Below, one piece after another: positions 1 through 4,822 of a stretch of 5,701 nt of DNA. How positions within the stretch are numbered: the first letter of the stretch is position 1; every line of letters starts with the position of its first letter. Where the stretch lies: contig JAJTCR010000112.1 of assembly GCA_021325695.1 (NCBI GenBank), forward strand, positions 1 through 5,701. The letters run 5' to 3'. The notes under the pieces are model-generated. The model saw only the letters and a program-made list of their open reading frames with translations. It did not search any database and had not been told where the DNA came from. The position numbers and the translations under genes are program-made. This stretch comes from Steroidobacteraceae bacterium. Lineage in GTDB: Bacteria > Pseudomonadota > Gammaproteobacteria > Steroidobacterales > Steroidobacteraceae.

Positions 1-212
1 CCGGCCTCGTCGTCGGAAGCGTGATCAGCCTGGTCCTGATCTTCGTCGTGAACCGCCAGTCGTTCCACTGGACCATGGACCTGCACGTGCCCTGGCTCGC
101 GCTCGCGACGCTGAGCGTGACCCTGGTCGCGGCCGCGGCCGGCACCGCCGCGTTCAGCGGTCGGCGTGCGATGGGGGACGACGTCGTGCGCGCGGTCAAG
201 GAAGACTGGTGA
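1..212 (+). CDS. FtsX-like ABC transporter permease, C-terminal end (partial)
   Basis: This is the last 69 codons, read in the frame beginning at position 3, of a gene that starts left of the window. The fragment has a hydrophobic segment (GLVVGSVISLVLIFVVN), a short loop containing FHWTMDLHVPW, a second hydrophobic segment rich in Ala, Leu and Val, and a basic tail ending RRAMGDDVVRAVKEDW. This layout, with an aromatic/HVPW loop before the last helix and a short cytoplasmic tail, is typical of the C-terminus of FtsX/MacB-type permeases, including AttF/AttG-like ones. The inner-membrane protein would work with an ABC ATPase encoded upstream. Its TGA (210-212) shares its last base with the ATG of the next gene, so the two are probably translationally coupled. 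With AttH-like lipocalin next, an AttEFGH-like transport operon is the best reading. The family assignment is fairly secure. The substrate is unknown. Confidence 0.8.
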   Translation, partial: GLVVGSVISLVLIFVVNRQSFHWTMDLHVPWLALATLSVTLVAAAAGTAAFSGRRAMGDDVVRAVKEDW

Positions 213-1363
213 TGCGGGCGGCGGTAGGCCTGTGCGTGCTCGCGCTGTGGTGCGCGCTCGCGGTCGCACCGCTCGAGGCGCAGGTCGTCTATCCGCCGGT
301 GCAGCGCGGCACCGAACTGGTCTTTCCGCGCGACGAGGGCAGTCATCCGGCCTTCAAGCTCGAGTGGTGGTACGTGACCGGGTGGCTCGACGACGCTGCC
401 AAGGCAAGCAGTGGCCCACGCGGTTTCCAGGTGACGTTCTTCCGCGTGCGGACCGGCCTCGGCGAAGACAATCCGAGCGCGTTCGCGCCGCGCCAGGTGC
501 TGTTCGCGCACGCGGCGCTGGCCGATCCGGGCGAACGCAGGCTGCGGCACGCACAACGCTCGGCGCGCGCGGTGTTCGACCTGGCGTACGCTCGCGAGGG
601 CGCAGTGGATGTCCGGCTCGACGACTGGACGATTCGCGACGTGGGGGACGGACGCTACCGTACGGTCGTGCGCGGCGACGATTTCCAGTTCGACCTGATG
701 CTGCAGTCGACGCAGCCGCCGATGCTGCAGGGCGAGCGCGGCTTCAGCCGCAAGGGCCCGGACCCGCGCGCGGCGAGCCATTACTACAGCCTGCCGCAGT
801 TGGAGGTGAGCGGCGAGATCGAGGTCGACGGCACGACACGGACCGTGACCGGGCAGGCATGGTTCGACCACGAATGGTCGAGCGATTACGTCGACGAACG
901 CGCGCTCGGCTGGGACTGGCTCGGGATCAACCTGCACGGGCGGGGCGCGCTGATGGCGTTCCAGATGCGCGACAAGCAGGGCGGGGCACGCTGGGCGTCC
1001 GCCACGCTCAGGGCGCCGTCACCCGAGGCAGGTCCGTCGCCCGACCCGTCGCAGTCCTCGGCGGTAGAGCCGGCAACGGGCGCCGTGCAGACCTTCGAGC
1101 GCGAGGACGTGACCTGGACGGTGCTCGACACCTGGCGTTCGCCGCGCACGGGCATCGAGTACCCGGTGCGGTGGCGCCTGCGCGTCGGGGCGACGACGTA
1201 TCGGGTCGAGCCGCTGATGCTCGATGCCGAGCTCGACTCGCGCGAGTCCACCGGCGTGCTGTACTGGGAAGGGCCCGTGCGACTGCTCGACGACGCGAGC
1301 GGCGATGAACTCGGTCGTGGCTTCCTCGAACTGACCGGGTACGGCGGCAAGCTCGATCTCTGA
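212..1363 (+). CDS. Exported lipocalin-like protein, CrtC/AttH family
   Basis: A 383-residue protein that would be secreted to the periplasm. A Sec signal peptide covers about residues 1-23 (hydrophobic core VGLCVLALWCALAV, cleavage probably LEA|Q). Neither cysteine lies in a lipobox, so it is probably not a lipoprotein. The two-lobed lipocalin-like fold of the family is indicated by characteristic motifs: EWWYVTGWL (51-59), HYYSLPQL (190-197), TGQAWFDHEW (213-222), GWDWLGINL (233-241), STGVLYWEGPV (346-356) and GRGFLELTGY (368-377). A Pro/Ser-rich stretch at 269-288 looks like a flexible insertion. Databases often name such proteins carotenoid 1,2-hydratase. Here no carotenoid gene is visible and the neighbour is an ABC permease, so an AttH-like role, binding a hydrophobic ligand for the transporter, is more likely. 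That role is inference. ATG 212 is chosen because it overlaps the permease stop and has AAGGA at 198-202. GTG 209 is also possible and adds one residue. Confidence 0.88.
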   Translation: MRAAVGLCVLALWCALAVAPLEAQVVYPPVQRGTELVFPRDEGSHPAFKLEWWYVTGWLDDAAKASSGPRGFQVTFFRVRTGLGEDNPSAFAPRQVLFAHAALADPGERRLRHAQRSARAVFDLAYAREGAVDVRLDDWTIRDVGDGRYRTVVRGDDFQFDLMLQSTQPPMLQGERGFSRKGPDPRAASHYYSLPQLEVSGEIEVDGTTRTVTGQAWFDHEWSSDYVDERALGWDWLGINLHGRGALMAFQMRDKQGGARWASATLRAPSPEAGPSPDPSQSSAVEPATGAVQTFEREDVTWTVLDTWRSPRTGIEYPVRWRLRVGATTYRVEPLMLDAELDSRESTGVLYWEGPVRLLDDASGDELGRGFLELTGYGGKLDL

Positions 1364-1365
1364 GG

Positions 1366-1590
1366 CTACCTCCGGCGCCAGCCCATCCGTGCGCACCACA
1401 CGAAGTAGCCCGCGATGACGACGCACGCGACGGTCATCAGGATGGTCTCGCCGCGACCGACCTCGTGGGGCGCCGCGCGTGGCAGCCAGCCGATCAGGAA
1501 CGCGAGCCCGAGCACCGCGAACACGGCCGCCGCGGTCGCGCTCAGCGCCGGTCGCGACCTGAAGAAGGTGGACGTCCCGAGACGGAGCAC
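1366..1590 (-). CDS. Small hypothetical membrane protein, two predicted TM segments
   Basis: A 74-residue protein read from GTG 1590 to TAG 1366, which I do not recognise. Two hydrophobic segments are visible, about residues 16-36 (LSATAAAVFAVLGLAFLIGWL region) and 49-66 (ILMTVACVVIAGYFVW). They are joined by a short polar loop with Pro, His, Glu and Arg, and the protein ends in a basic ARMGWRRR tail. By the positive-inside rule both ends (RSR near the N-terminus, WRRR at the C-terminus) would be cytoplasmic. Coding is supported by strong G/C bias at third positions in this frame. It starts 5 bases after the stop of the zinc peptidase gene without a clear Shine-Dalgarno sequence, so it probably depends on coupled translation. 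Its stop lies 2 bases from the stop of the convergent lipocalin-like gene. The reading frame is open further upstream inside the peptidase gene, so the GTG start is the least certain point. Confidence 0.6.
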   Translation of the reverse strand: MLRLGTSTFFRSRPALSATAAAVFAVLGLAFLIGWLPRAAPHEVGRGETILMTVACVVIAGYFVWCARMGWRRR

Positions 1591-1595
1591 CGGGC

Positions 1596-2444
1596 TCAGA
1601 GCTGTCGCGCGTTGAACGTGTCGCAGGCGCGCGGGTCGCCGGTCTCCATCCCGACCTGCAACCAGCGCCGCCGCTGCTCGGAGCTGCCGTGCGTGAACGA
1701 GTCGGGCACGACGACGCCCTGCGGCGACTGTCGCTGCAGGCGGTCGTCGCCGATCGCGCTCGCGGCACCCAGCGCCTCGTCGATGTCCGCGTCCGTGACC
1801 TGCAGGCGACCCGCGGCATCGTGCGCCCAGACACCCGCATAGCAGTCGGCCTGGAGTTCCAGCATGACCGAGGCCCGGTTGGCTTCGGGGCCGCCGCGCT
1901 CGCGCACGGCCTGGACCTGCCCGGCCGTGCCCTGCAGGTGCTGCACGTGGTGGCCCACCTCGTGCGCGATCACGTACGCATAGGCGAAGTCGCCCTCCGC
2001 GCGGAAGCGGCTCTGCATGTCGTTGAAGAACGAGAGGTCCACGTACACCCGCTGGTCCAGCGGGCAGTAGAACGGACCCATCGCCGACTGGCCCGCGCCG
2101 CATTCGGACTGCGTCGCCTCGGTGTACAGCACGAGCGTGGCCGGCGTGTACTGGTCGCCGAAGAAGCGGCCCCACGTCGACTCGGTCTCACCGAGCACGA
2201 CTTCGGCCAGGGCACGGTACTGCCCTTCCTCGGCCGACTCCTGGTACGGCTGGTCGCCCGGTTGCATCTCCACTTGCGAGCCTTGCTGCGCCATCTGCAG
2301 GAAGGGCAGCGGATTGATGCCGAGCAGGCTCAGCACCAGCACGATCGCCACGCCGCCGAGACCGAGCCCGGCGCCGGTGCGACCGATGCGCATCCCGCGC
2401 CGGTCCTCGACGTTGCTGCTGCGCCGTCCCCCGCGAATGTCCAT
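1596..2444 (-). CDS. ypfJ: Neutral zinc metallopeptidase, YpfJ family
   Basis: A 282-residue membrane-anchored protein of the putative neutral zinc metallopeptidase family typified by E. coli YpfJ. The N-terminus MDIRGGRRSSNVEDRRG matches the family's usual start and is followed by a Gly-rich stretch and one membrane segment (about 29-46, LGGVAIVLVLSLLGINPL). The catalytic HEVGHH (HEXXH type) is at 161-166. A second conserved block, MLELQADCYAGVWAH (194-208), carries the likely glutamate zinc ligand, and FTHGSSEQRRRW lies at 250-261. Length is normal and both zinc-site blocks are intact, so the gene should be functional. The start at 2444 is chosen because GAGGAG (minus strand, 2458-2453) lies 8 bases upstream. 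The frame stays open to 2570, but that extension has no family resemblance and would cover the intergenic regulatory elements. It probably forms a two-gene operon with the small membrane protein. Physiological substrates are not established for the family. Confidence 0.93.
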   Translation of the reverse strand: MDIRGGRRSSNVEDRRGMRIGRTGAGLGLGGVAIVLVLSLLGINPLPFLQMAQQGSQVEMQPGDQPYQESAEEGQYRALAEVVLGETESTWGRFFGDQYTPATLVLYTEATQSECGAGQSAMGPFYCPLDQRVYVDLSFFNDMQSRFRAEGDFAYAYVIAHEVGHHVQHLQGTAGQVQAVRERGGPEANRASVMLELQADCYAGVWAHDAAGRLQVTDADIDEALGAASAIGDDRLQRQSPQGVVVPDSFTHGSSEQRRRWLQVGMETGDPRACDTFNARQL

Positions 2445-2452
2445 GCGTACGA

Positions 2453-2458
2453 CTCCTC
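2453..2458 (-). promoter_or_regulatory. Ribosome binding site of ypfJ
   Basis: GAGGAG on the minus strand, 8 bases before ATG 2444. It fixes the start of the zinc peptidase at 2444 rather than at upstream in-frame starts extending to 2570. A weak candidate -10 element, CATAGT (minus strand, 2478-2473), lies just upstream, but I find no convincing -35 partner. Confidence 0.75.
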
Positions 2459-2503
2459 GAACGTTGCGAACGACTATGGCACGTCCCCGCGAGGGCCGGA
2501 ATG

Positions 2504-2522
2504 TGTCCGCCCGGATGTCCGC
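2504..2522 (+). repeat. Two direct TGTCCGC half-sites beside the palindrome
   Basis: TGTCCGC occurs at 2504-2510 and 2516-2522, and again at 2523-2529 as the left arm of the 18-bp palindrome. The three copies therefore run in the same orientation at 12- and 7-base steps. A short imperfect dyad, TCCG-CC-CGGA (2506-2515), lies in the same stretch. The heptamer identity is seen directly. That these are weaker or partial binding sites for the same regulator as the palindrome is inference. Confidence 0.6.
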
Positions 2523-2539
2523 TGTCCGCGAGCGGACAG
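2522..2539. promoter_or_regulatory. Palindromic operator/enhancer (putative UAS for an NtrC-type activator)
   Basis: CTGTCCGCGAGCGGACAG is an inverted repeat with perfect 8-base arms around a central GA. Its centre lies about 110 bp upstream of the predicted +1 of the sigma-54 promoter, the usual distance for the upstream activating sequence of a sigma-54 enhancer-binding protein. The core has the form TGTCCG-N4-CGGACA, suited to a dimeric helix-turn-helix regulator. It also lies about 78 bp upstream of the ypfJ start, so it could affect that divergent gene. The inverted repeat is seen directly. The activator role and the target operon are inferred from position. It is not a terminator: no T-run follows and it lies between divergent genes. 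Confidence 0.7.
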
Positions 2540-2568
2540 TTCCAGACCGCTCGCTGGATGACGCCGGC

Positions 2569-2600
2569 AAAAAAAACCCAACGCCGACAGTCGGTTAACC
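2569..2600. other. A-tract and small dyads between enhancer and promoter
   Basis: Eight consecutive A residues (2569-2576) stand out in this GC-rich sequence. They are followed by an 11-base dyad, CCGAC-A-GTCGG (2584-2594), which overlaps a perfect 8-base palindrome, GGTTAACC (2593-2600). They sit between the putative enhancer and the sigma-54 promoter, where DNA bending would help looping, and an A-tract can contribute intrinsic curvature. I find no good match to the IHF consensus. Whether either dyad binds a protein is unknown. Confidence 0.4.
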
Positions 2601-2613
2601 AGCTGCATCGAAA

Positions 2614-2630
2614 TTGGCACGGCTCCTGCA
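2614..2630 (+). promoter_or_regulatory. Sigma-54 (RpoN) -24/-12 promoter of the export operon
   Basis: TTGGCACGGCTCCTGCA matches the established sigma-54 consensus YTGGCACGrNNNTTGCW at all specified positions except one (C for the first T of TTGC, position 2626). The essential GG (2616-2617) and GC (2628-2629) are separated by exactly 10 bases. This predicts transcription starting near 2641 and a leader of about 61 bases before the adaptor ATG at 2702. No competing sigma-70 promoter is evident on this strand. Together with the enhancer-like palindrome upstream, it implies that the operon starting at 2702 depends on RpoN and an AAA+ activator. Confidence 0.82.
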
Positions 2631-2678
2631 ATCCCTTGGCTGGTCCGCTGCATCCAACGTCCACGCGTCCGACCTTTG

Positions 2679-2699
2679 CCAGCCACCAGCCACCAGCCC
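2679..2699 (+). repeat. Three tandem CCAGCCA-type heptamers before the adaptor start
   Basis: CCAGCCA, CCAGCCA and CCAGCCC run head to tail and end 2 bases before ATG 2702. They occupy the place where a Shine-Dalgarno sequence would be expected, and none is present. The repeat is plain in the sequence. It may be chance slippage in low-complexity leader DNA, or it may affect translation of the adaptor. Confidence 0.55.
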
Positions 2700-2701
2700 T
2701 C

Positions 2702-4033
2702 ATGCCGCTCGCATCGATCACCCGCATCGCCAACCCGGACCGGACCACCGCGCCGGGCATGCGCAGCACCGACGGCCAGGACCGCATTCTCGACACGTCA
2801 GGCCACGACTGGCGTCGCGACAAGCGGGTCCTGATCACCGCGGCCGTCCTGCTGCTCCTGCTCGGCGCGATGTTCCTGAACTGGCTGCTCGGCGCGTGGG
2901 CGTCGAGCGACTCGACGGTGTCCCGCGAGCGCCTGCGCATCGCGACCGTCTCTCGCGGCGAGTTCCTGAGCGACGTGGCGGCGCAGGGCACCGTCGTCGC
3001 GGCCGTGAGCCCGACGCTGTACGCGCCGGCCGCGGGCACGGTCACGCTCGCGCGCAACGCCGGCGACCCGGTCAAGAAAGGCGATCTGGTTGCGACCGTG
3101 GTGAGCCCCGCACTGCGCAGCGAATTCGAGCAGGAGCGCGCGACGCTCGACAGCCTCGTCGTGGACCTGCGACGCCAGGAAATCGACGTGCGTCGGAAGA
3201 TCCTGCAGAGCCAGCAGACCAGCGACATGGCGGGTGTCGCGATCCGCGCCGCGGAACGCGAGTTCGAGCGCGCCGAGCAGGCCTGGGGCCAGAAGGTCAT
3301 CAGTGCGCGCGACTACCAGCGTGCCAGGGACGAACTCGACGAGGCGAAGCTCACGCACCACCACGCGATCGAGACCGCGGGGCTCGAGAAGGAAGGGCTC
3401 GAGTTCGAGCTGCAGACGCGGCGGCTGCAGCGCGATCGCCAGAAGCTGCTGGTCGCCGACCTCGAGCGTCGCGTGGGCGAACTCGAGGTGAAGTCGCCGG
3501 TCGACGGCGTGGTCGGCACGCTCGCGGTGACGCAGAAGGCGGCCGTGCAGCAGGACGCGGCGATCGTGACCGTCGTCGACCTGTCGGCGCTCGAGGTCGA
3601 ATTCCGCGTCGCGGAATCGTACGCGGGCGCGATCGGGCTCGGCATGCCGGCCGAGGTCTCGCTCGGCGGCAAGACCTACGCCGGGGAAGTCACGGCGATG
3701 TCGCCCGAGGTGCGGCAGGGCGAAGTCACGGGCCGCGTGCGACTCAAGGAGCTGCCGCCGGGCCTGCGCCAGAACCAGCGCGTGTCGGTGCGCATCCTGA
3801 TGGACGAGCGCGACGACGTGCTCAAGGTCGAGCGCGGCGCCTTCTACGAGGCCGAGGGCGGCGCGTACGCCTACGTGGTCCGCGACGACGTCGCGGAGCG
3901 CAGGCCCATCCGCACGGGCGCGGTCAGCGTCCGCGAGATCGAGATCACCGACGGGCTGGCCGAAGGCGACCAGATCGTCATTTCCGACACCGACGACTTC
4001 AAGAACGCCGAGCGCGTGCTGCTCGCGGACTGA
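2702..4033 (+). CDS. HlyD/MacA-type periplasmic adaptor (membrane fusion protein)
   Basis: A 443-residue inner-membrane-anchored periplasmic adaptor of an ABC export system. After about 42 polar residues comes one membrane segment (43-66, VLITAAVLLLLLGAMFLNWLLGAW). The first half of a biotinyl-lipoyl domain follows (about 96-135, GTVVAAVSPTLYAPAAGTVTL and GDPVKKGDLVATV). A long charged alpha-helical hairpin, probably coiled coil, spans about 139-260. The second lipoyl half is at 262-295 (VKSPVDGVVGTLAVTQ), then beta-barrel and membrane-proximal regions (about 297-440, including GMPAEVSLGGKTYAGEV and ITDGLAEGDQIVIS). Position 2702 is chosen as start because G/C-rich third positions begin there. 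It lacks a clear ribosome binding site. ATG 2759 (MRSTDGQDRIL) is a credible alternative and would remove 19 residues. Its TGA overlaps an ATG at 4033. The adaptor would join the permease to a TolC-like channel not encoded here. Confidence 0.9.
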   Translation: MPLASITRIANPDRTTAPGMRSTDGQDRILDTSGHDWRRDKRVLITAAVLLLLLGAMFLNWLLGAWASSDSTVSRERLRIATVSRGEFLSDVAAQGTVVAAVSPTLYAPAAGTVTLARNAGDPVKKGDLVATVVSPALRSEFEQERATLDSLVVDLRRQEIDVRRKILQSQQTSDMAGVAIRAAEREFERAEQAWGQKVISARDYQRARDELDEAKLTHHHAIETAGLEKEGLEFELQTRRLQRDRQKLLVADLERRVGELEVKSPVDGVVGTLAVTQKAAVQQDAAIVTVVDLSALEVEFRVAESYAGAIGLGMPAEVSLGGKTYAGEVTAMSPEVRQGEVTGRVRLKELPPGLRQNQRVSVRILMDERDDVLKVERGAFYEAEGGAYAYVVRDDVAERRPIRTGAVSVREIEITDGLAEGDQIVISDTDDFKNAERVLLAD

Positions 4034-4049
4034 TGCCGATCGATCACAC

Positions 4050-4055
4050 AGGGGA
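4050..4055 (+). promoter_or_regulatory. Ribosome binding site of the ABC ATPase gene
   Basis: AGGGGA lies 7 bases before ATG 4063. This favours 4063 over the in-frame ATG at 4033, which overlaps the adaptor stop codon but would add ten residues (MPIDHTGDRS) that do not look like part of the ATPase fold. Confidence 0.7.
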
Positions 4056-4062
4056 CCGTTCC

Positions 4063-4797
4063 ATGCTCGAGATGCACAACGTGACGAAGGCCTACCGCAC
4101 CGACCTGCTGGAGACGCACGCCCTGCGTGAATTCAGCCTCGAGGTGAAGAAGGGAGAGTTCGTTGCCGTCACCGGGCCGTCGGGCTCGGGCAAGACCACG
4201 TTCCTGAACGTCGCGGGCCTGCTCGAGACGTTCGACAGCGGCACCTACCGGCTCGACGGCCAGGACGTGAGCAAGCTCGACGACGACGCGCGTTCGCAGG
4301 TCCGCAACCGCAAGATCGGCTTCATCTTCCAGAGCTTCAACCTGATCCCGGACCTCAACGTCTTCGACAACGTCGACGTGCCCCTGCGCTACCGGCGCAT
4401 GCCCACCTCCGAGCGGCGCGAGCGCATCAATGCCGCGCTCGATCTCGTCGGGCTCGGCTCGCGCAACAAGCACCTGCCGTCGCAGCTGTCGGGCGGGCAG
4501 CAGCAGCGAGTCGCGATTGCACGGGCTCTTGCGGGCGACCCTGCGCTGCTGCTCGCCGACGAGCCCACCGGCAACCTCGATTCGCTGATGGCCCGGCAGG
4601 TCATGGACCTGATGGAGCAGATCAACGGCATGGGCGCCACGATCGTGATGGTCACGCACGATCCGGAGCTGGCCCGTCGCGCGCATCGCAACGTGCAGGT
4701 CATCGACGGCCAGATCACGGACTTCAAACCGTACGAACCGCACGCGGCCACCGTGACGCCGCTGCATTCGGCCGCTGCCAACGCGACCTACGGCTGA
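4063..4797 (+). CDS. ABC transporter ATPase, MacB/LolD type
   Basis: A 244-residue cytoplasmic ATPase that would power the FtsX-type permease encoded next. All nucleotide-binding motifs are intact: Walker A GPSGSGKTT (38-46), Q-loop Q90 in IFQSFNLIPDLNVFDNV, signature LSGGQQQR (142-149), Walker B LLLADEP (162-168) with catalytic E167, D-loop NLDS (171-174) and H-loop H199 in VTHD. The SFNL...NV.DNV sequence after the Q-loop and the DEPTGNLDS block are typical of the MacB/LolD/FtsE group that partners FtsX-fold permeases. A tail of about 25 residues after DGQITDF (from about 222) is not part of the core fold and its role is unknown. The start at 4063 is set by AGGGGA at 4050-4055, with ATG 4033 as the alternative. 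In MacB the ATPase and permease are one polypeptide, whereas here they are separate genes 25 bases apart. Confidence 0.95.
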   Translation: MLEMHNVTKAYRTDLLETHALREFSLEVKKGEFVAVTGPSGSGKTTFLNVAGLLETFDSGTYRLDGQDVSKLDDDARSQVRNRKIGFIFQSFNLIPDLNVFDNVDVPLRYRRMPTSERRERINAALDLVGLGSRNKHLPSQLSGGQQQRVAIARALAGDPALLLADEPTGNLDSLMARQVMDLMEQINGMGATIVMVTHDPELARRAHRNVQVIDGQITDFKPYEPHAATVTPLHSAAANATYG

Positions 4798-4809
4798 GCC
4801 GCCGACCGC

Positions 4810-4815
4810 GAGGAT
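4810..4815 (+). promoter_or_regulatory. Ribosome binding site of the permease gene
   Basis: GAGGAT lies 7 bases before ATG 4823, in the 25-base gap after the ATPase stop codon. It supports 4823 as the permease start. Confidence 0.65.
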
Positions 4816-4822
4816 CCGCACG

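Noticed and set aside
166..1308. Long plus-strand open frame of 380 codons
   Set aside because: It overlaps the lipocalin-like gene in another frame, is dominated by Arg, Ala and Gly as expected from an out-of-frame GC-rich reading, and has no recognisable motif.
1364..1382. GGCT...AGCC and GGCGCC as a terminator hairpin for the convergent genes
   Set aside because: The stem is short and broken and there is no T-run on either strand.
2477..2492. A second TGGCACG that could start a sigma-54 promoter
   Set aside because: GG at 2478-2479 is followed by GC after 9 rather than the required 10 bases, and the -12 part (CGCG region) does not match TTGC. It also lies upstream of the enhancer palindrome.
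2522..2539. The palindrome as a rho-independent terminator
   Set aside because: No T-run follows on either strand, the A-tract is 30 bases away, and the site is between the starts of divergent genes, where no transcript should end.
2188..3300. Long minus-strand open frame across ypfJ, the intergenic region and the adaptor gene
   Set aside because: It overlaps two well-supported genes in the wrong frame and has Arg/Ser/Ala-rich composition without motifs. The regulatory elements also lie within it.
2614..4062. Long in-frame upstream extension of the ABC ATPase (giving 727 codons)
   Set aside because: The frame is open only because stops are rare in out-of-frame GC-rich DNA. The extension is Arg/Ala-rich, lies over the adaptor gene and has no domain. 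The ATPase has its own ribosome binding site at 4050-4055.
3871..4821. Minus-strand open frame of 316 codons opposite the ATPase
   Set aside because: It is an antisense shadow of the ATPase gene, whose sense frame has all nucleotide-binding motifs.
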